From the NCBI GenBank assembly GCA_021442745.1, contig JABUSI010000382.1, forward strand, positions 1 to 33,830: a stretch of 33,830 bases of DNA. The letters run 5' to 3'. This document shows, piece after piece, positions 22,383-29,646 of the stretch. The stretch comes from Erysipelotrichaceae bacterium (GTDB lineage: Bacteria; Bacillota_I; Bacilli_A; Erysipelotrichales; Erysipelotrichaceae). Positions within the stretch are counted from its first letter, which is position 1. The number at the start of each line of letters is the position of its first letter. The notes under the pieces are model-generated. The model saw only the letters and a list, made by a program, of their open reading frames with translations, made no database searches and was not told the origin of the DNA. Made by a program: the position numbers and the translations under genes.

Positions 22383-22446
22383 GCAGGTGTTTCATCTCTG
22401 AAACAAATATTTTCAAAATAAGGAGAGGAAATGTAAACAATTTGTT
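22356..22446 (-). ncRNA. Candidate small RNA, about 90 bases, with its own terminator
   Basis: Read on the minus strand, this gap contains in order the C/U-rich stretch TTTCCTCTCCTT (22431-22420), which is complementary to Shine-Dalgarno sequence, a hairpin TGTTTCA / TGAAACA with a GNRA-type GAGA loop (22405-22388), and a nine-pair terminator stem AGCCGTTTT / AAAACGGCT with a CCCC loop (22382-22361) followed by six T. The T-run and GNRA loop only make sense on this strand. A weak promoter (TTGTAT, 16 bases, TATATC) lies at 22480-22453. There is no open frame of note. This is inference from structure; no known family is recognised. Confidence 0.5.
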
Positions 22447-22450
22447 TACA
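22432..22450. promoter_or_regulatory. 19-bp perfect palindrome, probable operator
   Basis: TGTAAACAATTTGTTTACA is perfectly symmetric around 22441. It covers the -35 of a plus-strand promoter (TTGTTT 22442-22447) and the expected start site of the minus-strand transcript, so one dimeric regulator could control both directions. It lacks the central CG of CcpA/LacI-type sites. The binding protein is unknown. Confidence 0.65.
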
Positions 22451-22470
22451 CTGATATAGTACCGTATAGT
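22442..22470 (+). promoter_or_regulatory. Candidate plus-strand promoter at the palindrome
   Basis: TTGTTT (22442-22447), a 17-base spacer and TATAGT (22465-22470). The -35 is inside the palindrome. It would transcribe the 54-residue membrane protein gene. Confidence 0.45.
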
Positions 22471-22529
22471 CTACATACAATTATCAAAAGAGTATGTGAA
22501 ATTATGGGAAGTGTTTTTTTGGGAAAATG

Positions 22530-22538
22530 TGGTAAAAT
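22530..22538 (+). promoter_or_regulatory. Candidate extended -10 promoter of the small membrane protein
   Basis: TGGTAAAAT fits TGnTAnAAT, 25 bases before the start codon. No good -35 box is seen. Confidence 0.45.
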
Positions 22539-22563
22539 AAATAGCAATCAGGAGGTTGTATGT

Positions 22564-22728
22564 ATGGCAAAAAAGAATAGTAAACTGGTTTGGGCAGCTA
22601 TCGGTGCTGCAGCAGCATTAACGGCAGTTGCCGTAGGTTGTGCGTACGTTTATCAGAAGAAGAATGACAAGAAACCGTTGAGACTGATTCCTTTGACAAA
22701 AAAGGAAAAGGTGGCTGAACAGAAATAG
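22564..22728 (+). CDS. Small single-pass membrane protein, 54 residues, unknown function
   Basis: A 54-residue protein with a short basic N-terminus (MAKKNSK), one hydrophobic helix rich in Ala and Val (about residues 8-29) and a basic, soluble tail (YQKKNDKKPLRLIPLTKKEK). I recognise no family. The start at 22564 follows GGAGG with eight bases spacing. It has its own promoter candidates and a strong terminator, so it is a single-gene unit. The charge pattern suggests the tail stays in the cytoplasm. It lies divergent from the candidate small RNA and may share control through the palindrome. Confidence 0.7.
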   Translation: MAKKNSKLVWAAIGAAAALTAVAVGCAYVYQKKNDKKPLRLIPLTKKEKVAEQK

Positions 22729-22729
22729 G

Positions 22730-22761
22730 AAAACGTATGTCGCAAAATGACATATGTTTTT
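22730..22761 (+). terminator. Terminator of the small membrane protein gene
   Basis: A twelve-pair stem with one G:T pair (AAAACGTATGTC / GACATATGTTTT), a seven-base loop and a run of five T. Confidence 0.8.
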
Positions 22762-22782
22762 CATATGAAATGAGGTGAAAGG

Positions 22783-23352
22783 ATGAACGTATACGATTTT
22801 GATAAAACCATCTATGTTCATGACAGTACGATGGAATTTCTGAAATATTGTATCCGTAAACAACCGCTTCTGGCCGTATGGTTGCCGAAGGTGGCGGTGG
22901 TTTTTCTGGGATATCGCTGTCATCTGTACGACAAAACAAAGATGAAGGAATCGTTTTATACGACATTTTTGCCTCGGATTACCGACATTGATGAAAAGAT
23001 TACCGCATTCTGGGATGAAAAGGAATCCGGGATTAAATCCTGGTATCTGCATCAGCAGAAAGCGGATGACGTAATCATCAGCGCATCACCTGAGTTTCTG
23101 ATCAAACCGATCTGTGAACGGCTGCACATTTCGTATGTTCTGGCATCGCGGGTGGATCCGTATACCGGAAAGTACACCGGACTGAACTGCCACGGGGAAG
23201 AAAAAGTGAGACGGTTTGAACAAATGGAATGGTATGGTGTTGTTGATGAGTTTTACAGCGATTCCTACAGCGATACGCCGCTTGCCAGACTGGCAGTGAA
23301 AAAAGCGGTATTGGTGGACGGGGATAACCTGTCGGAGTGGAAAAAGCGGTAA
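22783..23352 (+). CDS. HAD-IB family phosphatase (PSP/SerB-like hydrolase)
   Basis: A 189-residue HAD hydrolase. Motif I is at the very N-terminus, DFDKTIY (nucleophile Asp5, acid-base Asp7). Motif II is the Ser of IISASPEFL, motif III is the Lys in the HGEEKVRRF region, and motif IV is SDSYSDTPL. The order fits the IB subfamily, which includes phosphoserine phosphatase-like and lipid-phosphate phosphatases. The substrate is not clear. It lies 25 bases before a glycolipid-type glycosyltransferase gene, so a role in membrane lipid or sugar phosphate metabolism is possible but unproven. Confidence 0.85.
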   Translation: MNVYDFDKTIYVHDSTMEFLKYCIRKQPLLAVWLPKVAVVFLGYRCHLYDKTKMKESFYTTFLPRITDIDEKITAFWDEKESGIKSWYLHQQKADDVIISASPEFLIKPICERLHISYVLASRVDPYTGKYTGLNCHGEEKVRRFEQMEWYGVVDEFYSDSYSDTPLARLAVKKAVLVDGDNLSEWKKR

Positions 23353-23377
23353 AAAGGGTCTTGCAGGAGGTTAATAT

Positions 23378-25375
23378 ATGAAAATTGGCATGTTTGTGGA
23401 TGCATACATTCCGGAAATCAACGGGGTGGTATCTTCCGTTGTTACTTTAAAAGAAAGTCTGGAGAGTCTGGGTCATGAAGTGTTTGTGGTTACCACCAAA
23501 CCGAAGAGTGTCACGGATAAAATGCTGGCAGAAGAAGCTAAAGACGGTCATATTCTGCGGTTAAACGGCATTGAACTGAAGGCTTTGTACGGGTACGTAC
23601 TGGCTGCTCCGTTCTATTTGTCCAAGTTTGACCTGATTAAAAACTGGAATCTTGACGTCATGCACGTGCATACGGAATTCGGTGTCGGTATATTTGCCCG
23701 GATTCTGTCCAAAACGTTACACATTCCACTGGTCAGCACGTATCATACGATGTATGAAGACTACACGCATTACGTGAATCCGATGAATATCCGGATTGTG
23801 GAAGATACGACGAAATTCGGCGCACAGAAATTAAGTAAACTGTACAGTCAGCTGTGTACCGCTTTGATTGTGCCGACCAACAAAACGAAAGAACGGCTGG
23901 CGGGGTATGGCGTCACCAAGCCGATGCATATCATTCCGACCGGGTTGAATCTGGATATGTACAATCCGGCCCGGACAAGTGAAGAAACCGTAAAGGAATT
24001 GCGCGGGAAACTGGGTATTGCCGAGGATGAATTCATGCTGGTATACGTGGGACGTATTGCCGAAGAAAAGAGTATCGATTTTGTGTTGCGCGGTTATCGG
24101 AAAATGGCCATGCCTCATAAGGTGAGACTGGTTGTTGTCGGTGGCGGTCCGCAACTGGATGATTTACGGAAACTGGCAAGAGAACTGGAAATCGACGTTG
24201 TGTTCACGGACCGTGTATTGCACGAAGAAGTACCGGCATATTATCATGCCGCTGACGCTTTTGTGTCCGCTTCTTTGTCGGAAACCCAGGGAATGACGTT
24301 TATTGAAGCGATGGCCAGCGGACTGATGGTATTTGCAAGACCCGATGAAGTGCTGGAAGGTATCGTAGTGGAAGGAAAGACCGGTTTTCTGTTTACAACG
24401 GAAGAAGAATTTGCCGGGAAGGTTCTGGATTTTGCGGCCCTTCCGAAAGAAACACGTCTGCAATACCGGAAACAGGCTATGGATCAGGTACTGTGTTTTG
24501 ACAGAAGAGTGTTCGGGGAGAAAGTTATGGAAGTCTATCAATACGCAATTGATGTCAAGCGGAAACTGAATGAAGTAAAGAGCGTGAAAATGAAGGGCGA
24601 TTTAGTGGAACTGACGATGGTGAAACAGGAACAGTCCTATAAATTGTCTTTGAGTCTGGATGATTACATGGCATTGGGAATCCATAAGGATTCCGTGTTT
24701 ACGGATGAAGAACTGGAAGATTTGCGTAAAAAAGAAGCGCGTGCTCTGGCATGGTATATGTGTATACGAAAACTGGCATCCAAAGATCATACGCGTAAGG
24801 AAATGCAACAGCTGTTGTTCAGACAGTCTTCCCTTTCCGTTACGGAAGTCAATCAGCTTCTGGACGAATTGTGTGACAAGGGATATGTTAATGACGAAAC
24901 CTATATGATGACACAGATTGAAGAAATGTGTCAGAGCGGTTACGGCAATGAAAAGATTGTGCATCTTCTGACACAGAAGGGAATCGTGCAGGAACGGGTT
25001 GAACGCGTATTGGCGGAATTAGGGGAAGACAATCAGTTGCAACGCGGAAAACAATGGGCGGAAAAAGCGGTAAAGAAACTGCGGAATAAGTCCGTTGCGA
25101 TGGCGAAAACAACGTTAACGCAGAAACTGGTCGGACAGGGATATCCGGTTGACGTCGCAAAGTCAGTCGTAGCCCGGATGGATTTCAGTGAAAACGAAGA
25201 GAATCAGAACGTATCGCTGCAAAAGGATTTTGAGAAAGCCGTCAGGAAGTACGGTACCAAACATACAGGTAAGGATTTACGGAACAAGGTATTCCGGTAC
25301 CTGATGGGAAAGGGGTATCCGAGCGATTCTGTCTATGATATTTTGAATGAAACGGAGTGGAATCATGAAGAGTAA
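23378..25375 (+). CDS. Glycosyltransferase family 4 fused to a RecX-like domain
   Basis: A 665-residue protein in one uninterrupted frame. Residues 1 to about 395 are a GT4 (GT-B) glycosyltransferase like diacylglycerol glucosyltransferases: MFVDAYIPEINGVVSSV, MHVHTEFGVG, STYHTMYEDYTHY, IPTGLN, VYVGRIAEEKS and the E-x7-E motif ETQGMTFIEA. Residues from about 400 to the end match a full RecX: a beta lead-in (VKMKGDLVELTMVKQ), then three-helix repeats (ALAWYMCIRKLASKDHTRKEMQQLL, LLDELCDKGYVNDETY, LLTQKGIVQERVERVL, LTQKLVGQGYPVDVAKSVV, FRYLMGKGYPSDSVYDIL, each shown only in part below the usual repeat length). RecX modulates RecA. The strong GCAGGAGG site precedes ATG 23378. The joining of glycolipid synthesis and RecA control is unusual. 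Confidence 0.85.
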   Translation: MKIGMFVDAYIPEINGVVSSVVTLKESLESLGHEVFVVTTKPKSVTDKMLAEEAKDGHILRLNGIELKALYGYVLAAPFYLSKFDLIKNWNLDVMHVHTEFGVGIFARILSKTLHIPLVSTYHTMYEDYTHYVNPMNIRIVEDTTKFGAQKLSKLYSQLCTALIVPTNKTKERLAGYGVTKPMHIIPTGLNLDMYNPARTSEETVKELRGKLGIAEDEFMLVYVGRIAEEKSIDFVLRGYRKMAMPHKVRLVVVGGGPQLDDLRKLARELEIDVVFTDRVLHEEVPAYYHAADAFVSASLSETQGMTFIEAMASGLMVFARPDEVLEGIVVEGKTGFLFTTEEEFAGKVLDFAALPKETRLQYRKQAMDQVLCFDRRVFGEKVMEVYQYAIDVKRKLNEVKSVKMKGDLVELTMVKQEQSYKLSLSLDDYMALGIHKDSVFTDEELEDLRKKEARALAWYMCIRKLASKDHTRKEMQQLLFRQSSLSVTEVNQLLDELCDKGYVNDETYMMTQIEEMCQSGYGNEKIVHLLTQKGIVQERVERVLAELGEDNQLQRGKQWAEKAVKKLRNKSVAMAKTTLTQKLVGQGYPVDVAKSVVARMDFSENEENQNVSLQKDFEKAVRKYGTKHTGKDLRNKVFRYLMGKGYPSDSVYDILNETEWNHEE

Positions 25376-26354
25376 TACAGAACTGATGGAAAACGATTCC
25401 GAAAACAAGATTCTGAAAATCAAGGAATTCAAAGAGAAGATTTCCATCGAACAACCACTGCTTCTGGGACAGGTAAAAGACGGAGTGACCAATTCCGGAG
25501 CTCCGTATCTGTCAGTCACATTGCAGGATAATTCCGGGACGATTGAAGGAAAACTGTGGGATGTGAAGGAGCCGCAGAAAAATGCTGCCAAAGCCGGACA
25601 GGTTGTTCTGGTAAGAGGTGACGTATTCAATTACCGGGGCGCTTTACAGGTGCGGATTACGGATTTACGGGAAATCGACCAGATCGGAATTAATCTGAAA
25701 GACTATCTGACAACCGGTTCCATTGACCGGGAAACGATTGTGGAAGAAGTCCGCAATGCGTTGAAGCGACTGAAAAATCCGGTATTGAAGAAACTGTTAT
25801 GTGAACTGTTTGCGGATTGCAAGGATACGTTCTTTGAATATCCGGCTGCTGCTAAGAATCATCATGAATTCTGCGGTGGATTGTCAACGCATGTTGTCGG
25901 AATGCTGCGGGTCGGATATGCGGTGTGCGAATTGTATCCGATGCTGGATGAAGATCTGCTGATCAGTGGTATTCTGGCACACGATCTCGGAAAACTGATT
26001 GAACTGTCAGGAGCCATTCTGCCGGATTATACGACGGAAGGACGATTGCTTGGACATATTTCCATCATGCAGGCAAAGATTGCCGAAAAGGCGTCAGAAC
26101 TGGGTATTCCGGAAAATGACGAATCTGTTGTTTTGCTGCGTCATATGGTATTGTCGCATCACGGACAATACGAATACGGTTCACCGGTATTACCGATGAT
26201 TCCGGAGGCAGAAGTTCTGCATATGATTGACAATATGGATGCGAGAATGGAAATGATGCGGAAGTCACTGGATGACGTGGAAGAGGGAGCGTTTACACAA
26301 CGGATTTTTTCCTTGGAAAACCGGATGTTGTACAAACATAAAAAACTGGGATAA
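25365..26354 (+). CDS. yhaM: YhaM-type 3'-5' exoribonuclease with OB fold and HD domain
   Basis: A 329-residue protein. Residues 20-105 are an OB-type nucleic acid binding fold (PYLSVTLQDNSGTIEGKLWD, VVLVRGDVFNYRGALQVRI, seen in part). Residues 150-320 form an HD domain: HHEFCGGLSTHVVGML, GILAHDLGKLIEL with the His-Asp pair, LSHHGQYEYGSP, and EAEVLHMIDNMDARM. This order and length fit YhaM, an exonuclease that trims RNA and DNA 3' ends. ATG 25365 overlaps the previous gene by 11 bases and follows GGAGTGG. Its stop lies in the stem of the shared terminator. Confidence 0.9.
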   Translation: MKSNTELMENDSENKILKIKEFKEKISIEQPLLLGQVKDGVTNSGAPYLSVTLQDNSGTIEGKLWDVKEPQKNAAKAGQVVLVRGDVFNYRGALQVRITDLREIDQIGINLKDYLTTGSIDRETIVEEVRNALKRLKNPVLKKLLCELFADCKDTFFEYPAAAKNHHEFCGGLSTHVVGMLRVGYAVCELYPMLDEDLLISGILAHDLGKLIELSGAILPDYTTEGRLLGHISIMQAKIAEKASELGIPENDESVVLLRHMVLSHHGQYEYGSPVLPMIPEAEVLHMIDNMDARMEMMRKSLDDVEEGAFTQRIFSLENRMLYKHKKLG

Positions 26355-26376
26355 TCAATCAGGATTATCCCTTTTT
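26348..26376. terminator. Bidirectional terminator between yhaM and the editing protein
   Basis: Perfect nine-pair stem GGGATAATC / GATTATCCC with a six-base loop and five T on the plus strand; on the minus strand it is followed by AGTTTTT. Both convergent stop codons lie inside the hairpin. Confidence 0.82.
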
Positions 26377-26916
26377 CATGATATGGAACGTATGCGGGAA
26401 AGACGGCATAATCTTTTCCGTAACGTCTTGTGTACGCAGTTTCAAAACCGTGTGGTTGTCGTTGGGATGACAGCGGAACGATTCTCTTTTCAGTAAGGAT
26501 TCGTCGATGTAAACGTTCAGCCGGCAATCGGGATCGTACAGCAGTTCGAGGATGCTGACGCAACCGGGTGTGGTATGCAGTAAATCGTGCAATTCTTCTT
26601 CCGTAACGAGTTCGATTTTGGTGACGTGATACGTGTCCCGGAACCAATGGGTATCGAAACGGGTATCACCGTCTGTCAGAATGTAGTAATAATCCGGCGA
26701 CCGGCGCATCGTATGGAATACCAGGTTTTTGATGGAACCGGTGCCAAGAATCTCTTTCAGTTTCTGAAGATTTTCCTCTTCCTGCGGGAAGTAACTTAAT
26801 TCCACACGCTGATACGAAATACCGAGCCTGTCGAGAAGGTCGTAACAATCTTTTTCATGCGGTTTGACGCATTCCGGTCTTCCCGATAACAGAGGACTTA
26901 TTGTAAACGGTTTCAT
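26365..26916 (-). CDS. ProXp/PrdX-type prolyl-tRNA editing deacylase (YbaK superfamily)
   Basis: A 183-residue free-standing editing domain of the INS/YbaK superfamily. It is likely to hydrolyse Ala mischarged on tRNA-Pro. Visible blocks are the conserved lysine in SIKNLVFHTMRR, YYYILTDGDTRFD, TTPGCVSILELLYD and the late FRCHPNDNHTVLKLRTQDV. The pattern is that of prolyl-tRNA synthetase associated domain proteins. AGAAGGA lies seven bases before ATG 26916. It is a single-gene unit converging on yhaM; no proS is in the window. The promoter lies in the 54 bases before 26971 but is not distinct. Confidence 0.85.
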   Translation of the reverse strand: MKPFTISPLLSGRPECVKPHEKDCYDLLDRLGISYQRVELSYFPQEEENLQKLKEILGTGSIKNLVFHTMRRSPDYYYILTDGDTRFDTHWFRDTYHVTKIELVTEEELHDLLHTTPGCVSILELLYDPDCRLNVYIDESLLKRESFRCHPNDNHTVLKLRTQDVTEKIMPSFPHTFHIMKKG

Positions 26917-26970
26917 AAGAATTCCTTCTTTCTTTCATCAGTTTATCAGAAAATAAGTGTAAATTCCATG

Positions 26971-26998
26971 TTGACAAACAAAACAGAATAGGTAAAAT
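26971..26998 (+). promoter_or_regulatory. Promoter of the lysine transporter operon
   Basis: A perfect TTGACA (26971-26976), a 16-base spacer and TAAAAT (26993-26998), just before the lysine riboswitch. Confidence 0.8.
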
Positions 26999-27013
26999 AA
27001 GTGTATCAAAAAA

Positions 27014-27240
27014 GTTTACCGATAGAGGTAGCGATGTAGAAGAGTACTTACCGGAGGAGGCATCCTGTGAACGTAAGGAAAGGCAATCATCGCCGAATGG
27101 ACAGACTGATGCAACGGTCTGGTGCCATGGGGTTGCAGGAAATACCTGTAACACTCCTTCTGGTTTATTCAGAAGAGGAGCTATAAACATTCAGATGTAA
27201 GTGATATGTCGTGATGTGTTATAGCGTCGCGACTTTTTTT
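27014..27240 (+). ncRNA. Lysine riboswitch with terminator (L box)
   Basis: The core of the lysine aptamer is plain: GATAGAGGTAGCGA, AGAGTA, GGAGG...ATCCTGTGAA, AAGGAAAGGC, TCGCCGAA, GGTCTGGTGCC, and the closing GAGGAGCTAT that pairs with the start (P1). Downstream, GCTATAA (27180-27186) can pair with TTATAGC (27219-27225) as an antiterminator. The alternative is the terminator GTCGTGA / TCGCGAC (27208-27233) with seven T. Lysine binding should lock P1, free the terminator and switch the operon off. This fills the 348-base gap between 26916 and 27265. Confidence 0.93.
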
Positions 27241-27264
27241 GACAGAAAGAAGAGGGAAATAAGT

Positions 27265-28092
27265 ATGAGAAAGATTTTTAGTGTATTGATTATGATTTGT
27301 ATGGCATTGGCTTTGTGCGGATGCGGATCAAACAATGAAGGAACCGAACCGGTTGAAGACAACACGTTTGTGGTTGGTATGGAATGTAACTATGCACCGT
27401 TTAACTGGACAACTCTGGAAACCAACGAACATACCGTTGCGATCAGTTCCGTTGACTATGCGGATGGTTATGACGTAATGATTGCTCAGTTGATTGCGGA
27501 TGCAATGGGTAAGGAACTGGTTATCAAGAAGATTGAATGGGACGGTCTGGAACCGGCTGTCAATTCCGGAGAAATTGATGCGATTATCGCCGGTATGACG
27601 GCTACACCGGCTCGTGAAGAAAACGTTGATTTCACAACTCCGTATTACGAAAGCGAAATGGTATTGATCGTCCGTGCCGATTCCGCATACGTAAACGCAA
27701 CAAGCATTCAGGATTTCGGTGGTGCTAAGGTTCTGGGACAATTGAACACCTTGTATGATGAAGTTATCGATCAGATTGAAGGTGTCAATCACGTAACACC
27801 GTTGAAGACATATCCGATGATGGTTGTGGCTTTGCAGAGCGGTGATGTGGATGCCCTGACGGCTGAATTACCTGTTGCACAAGGTATCGTTTCTTCCAAT
27901 CCGGACCTGGTAATGGTACGCTTTAGCGCAGAAAACGGTTTTGAAGCGGATACAACGGTTTCTATTGCTGTTCAGGAAGGTAATACCGAACTGTTGAACG
28001 CCGTTCAGGCAGCTTTGGATAACATCTCCGTAGAAGACCGCGTACAGATGATGGCAGATGCTACCAACCGTCAGCCGGCTGTTGAAGAATAG
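27265..28092 (+). CDS. ABC transporter substrate-binding lipoprotein, probable lysine binding
   Basis: A 275-residue family 3 extracellular solute-binding protein. The N-terminus is a lipoprotein signal (MRKIFSVLIMICMALALCGCG) with the lipobox LCGC, so it is a substrate of the lspA product. The mature domain has FVVGMECNYAPFNW, DGYDVMIAQLIADAMGKELVI, DAIIAGMTATPAREENVDFTTPYY (partial blocks of the PAAT family) and GDVDALTAELP. The lysine riboswitch in its leader makes lysine the likely ligand, which the protein alone would not show. ATG 27265 begins the signal peptide; AGAGGG precedes it. Confidence 0.92.
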   Translation: MRKIFSVLIMICMALALCGCGSNNEGTEPVEDNTFVVGMECNYAPFNWTTLETNEHTVAISSVDYADGYDVMIAQLIADAMGKELVIKKIEWDGLEPAVNSGEIDAIIAGMTATPAREENVDFTTPYYESEMVLIVRADSAYVNATSIQDFGGAKVLGQLNTLYDEVIDQIEGVNHVTPLKTYPMMVVALQSGDVDALTAELPVAQGIVSSNPDLVMVRFSAENGFEADTTVSIAVQEGNTELLNAVQAALDNISVEDRVQMMADATNRQPAVEE

Positions 28093-28100
28093 GATTTTAC

Positions 28101-28820
28101 ATGATTATTTCATTGGATAAAGCGTGGGATATTGCGCAGAAGTACTGGCCTTCCTTTATGCTGGGGGTCCGGTACACACTGTTTCTGGCAATTACCGGAA
28201 CGCTTGCCGGATTACTGATCGGGTTGATTGTTGCCGGTATCCGGGCATTGAAAGTGGAACAGCGGGATTCCTTCCTGGTGAAGGTATTGAAACGAATATT
28301 CGCTTTTGTCAGTACCGTATATATCGAAGTGTTCCGCGGAACCCCGATGATGGTACAGGCGATGTTTATCTACTATTCCTTCCGTTCCACGTTGCATTGG
28401 ACACCGATTGTTGCCGGAGTATTCATTATTTCCATCAATACCGGTGCATACATGGCAGAAATCGTCCGTGCCGGTATTCAGGCGGTAGACATCGGCCAGA
28501 CAGAAGGTGCAAGATCCTTGGGGATGAGCAGTTTCCAGACAATGTGGCATGTGGTTTTACCGCAGGCAATCAAAAATTCGTTCCCGGCTATGGGAAATGA
28601 GTTCATCGTCAACATTAAGGATTCTTCGGTATTGAACGTTATTTCCGTTACGGATTTGTTCTTTCAGTCCAGTTCCGTTGCCGGAAGTATCTTCAAAGTA
28701 CAGGAAACGTTTCTGGTTACGGCAGCGATTTATCTGTTTCTGACGTATACCACAAGCCGGATTCTGGGTTACATCGAAAAGAAGATGCAGCCGAAACAAA
28801 CCGGAAGGGCAGGTGCTTGA
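28101..28820 (+). CDS. ABC transporter permease, amino acid type
   Basis: A 239-residue inner-membrane permease of the HisM/PAAT family with five or so helices. The EAA loop is seen as VRAGIQAVDIGQTEGARSLGMS with the conserved E-A-A-x3-G layout (here EGARSLG), and EVFRGTPMMVQAMFIYY is the typical segment. It begins eight bases after the binding protein and would form a homodimer with the ATPase. Lysine uptake is inferred from the riboswitch. Confidence 0.93.
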   Translation: MIISLDKAWDIAQKYWPSFMLGVRYTLFLAITGTLAGLLIGLIVAGIRALKVEQRDSFLVKVLKRIFAFVSTVYIEVFRGTPMMVQAMFIYYSFRSTLHWTPIVAGVFIISINTGAYMAEIVRAGIQAVDIGQTEGARSLGMSSFQTMWHVVLPQAIKNSFPAMGNEFIVNIKDSSVLNVISVTDLFFQSSSVAGSIFKVQETFLVTAAIYLFLTYTTSRILGYIEKKMQPKQTGRAGA

Positions 28821-28821
28821 T

Positions 28822-29562
28822 ATGGAACAACCGATTATTCATATTTCCGGTCTGAAAAAGTCATTCGGTGACTTGAGTGTATTGGAAAACATTGAATTCA
28901 ACGTTTACAAGGGCGATGTGGTTTGTCTGATCGGTTCCAGCGGTTCCGGTAAGAGTACGCTGTTACGATGTGTCAATCTTTTGGAAGTACCGGACGGGGG
29001 AATCATTGAAGTTGACGGGCAGAACATTCTGGAAGGCTCGATTAACGTCAACCGGTACCGGGCAAGAGTGGGAATGGTATTCCAGTCCTTCAACCTGTTC
29101 AATAACATGACGGTATTGAAAAACTGTATGATTGCCCAGATGAAGGTATTGCATCGCAGCAGGGAAGAAGCGGAAGCGAAGGCATTGCATTACCTGGAAC
29201 TGGTTGGAATGCTGGAGTTCAAGAACGCATCCAGCTTGACGTTAAGCGGCGGGCAGAAACAACGTGTGGCAATTGCCAGAGCGTTGTGTATGGACCCGGA
29301 AGTGCTGTTGTTTGATGAACCGACCAGTGCTTTGGACCCGGAAATGGTCGGGGAAGTACTGGAAGTTATGAAACGTCTGGCAAAAGAAGGTCTGACTATG
29401 ATTGTGGTGACACATGAAATGGGATTTGCGAAAGACGTTGCAACGCACGTTGTGTTTATGGATAAAGGTGTGATTGCCGAAGAAGGCAGCGCAGAAGATA
29501 TTTTCCAGAATCCGAAAGAAGAACGTACCCGTGCGTTTTTGTCAAGATATCTGAACCAATAG
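28822..29562 (+). CDS. ABC transporter ATP-binding protein, amino acid type
   Basis: A 246-residue ATPase of the GlnQ/PAAT class. Walker A is GSSGSGKST (about residues 36-44), the Q loop lies in VFQSFNLF, the signature is LSGGQKQRVAIARAL, Walker B is VLLFDEPTSALD, and the switch His is in VVTHEMGFA. ATG 28822 is preferred over an in-frame GTG at 28813 because AGGTG then sits at proper distance. Last gene of the lysine-controlled operon, ending at a terminator that starts with the stop codon. Confidence 0.95.
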   Translation: MEQPIIHISGLKKSFGDLSVLENIEFNVYKGDVVCLIGSSGSGKSTLLRCVNLLEVPDGGIIEVDGQNILEGSINVNRYRARVGMVFQSFNLFNNMTVLKNCMIAQMKVLHRSREEAEAKALHYLELVGMLEFKNASSLTLSGGQKQRVAIARALCMDPEVLLFDEPTSALDPEMVGEVLEVMKRLAKEGLTMIVVTHEMGFAKDVATHVVFMDKGVIAEEGSAEDIFQNPKEERTRAFLSRYLNQ

Positions 29563-29592
29563 ACATTTGGAATTTCCAGATGTCTTTCTTCT
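29561..29592 (+). terminator. Terminator of the lysine transporter operon
   Basis: An eleven-pair stem with one G:T pair (AGACATTTGGA / TCCAGATGTCT) and a three-base loop, then TTTCTTCTT. Confidence 0.8.
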
Positions 29593-29646
29593 TGTATGGA
29601 TTTTCCAATCAAAAAGGTCTACAATAGTCGGGTATGAGGTAACAGT

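Noticed and set aside
22432..22450. Reading the palindrome as a CcpA cre site or LacI-type operator
   Set aside because: Those sites have a central CG and shorter half-site spacing; here the centre is AATTT and the symmetry is 9+1+9.
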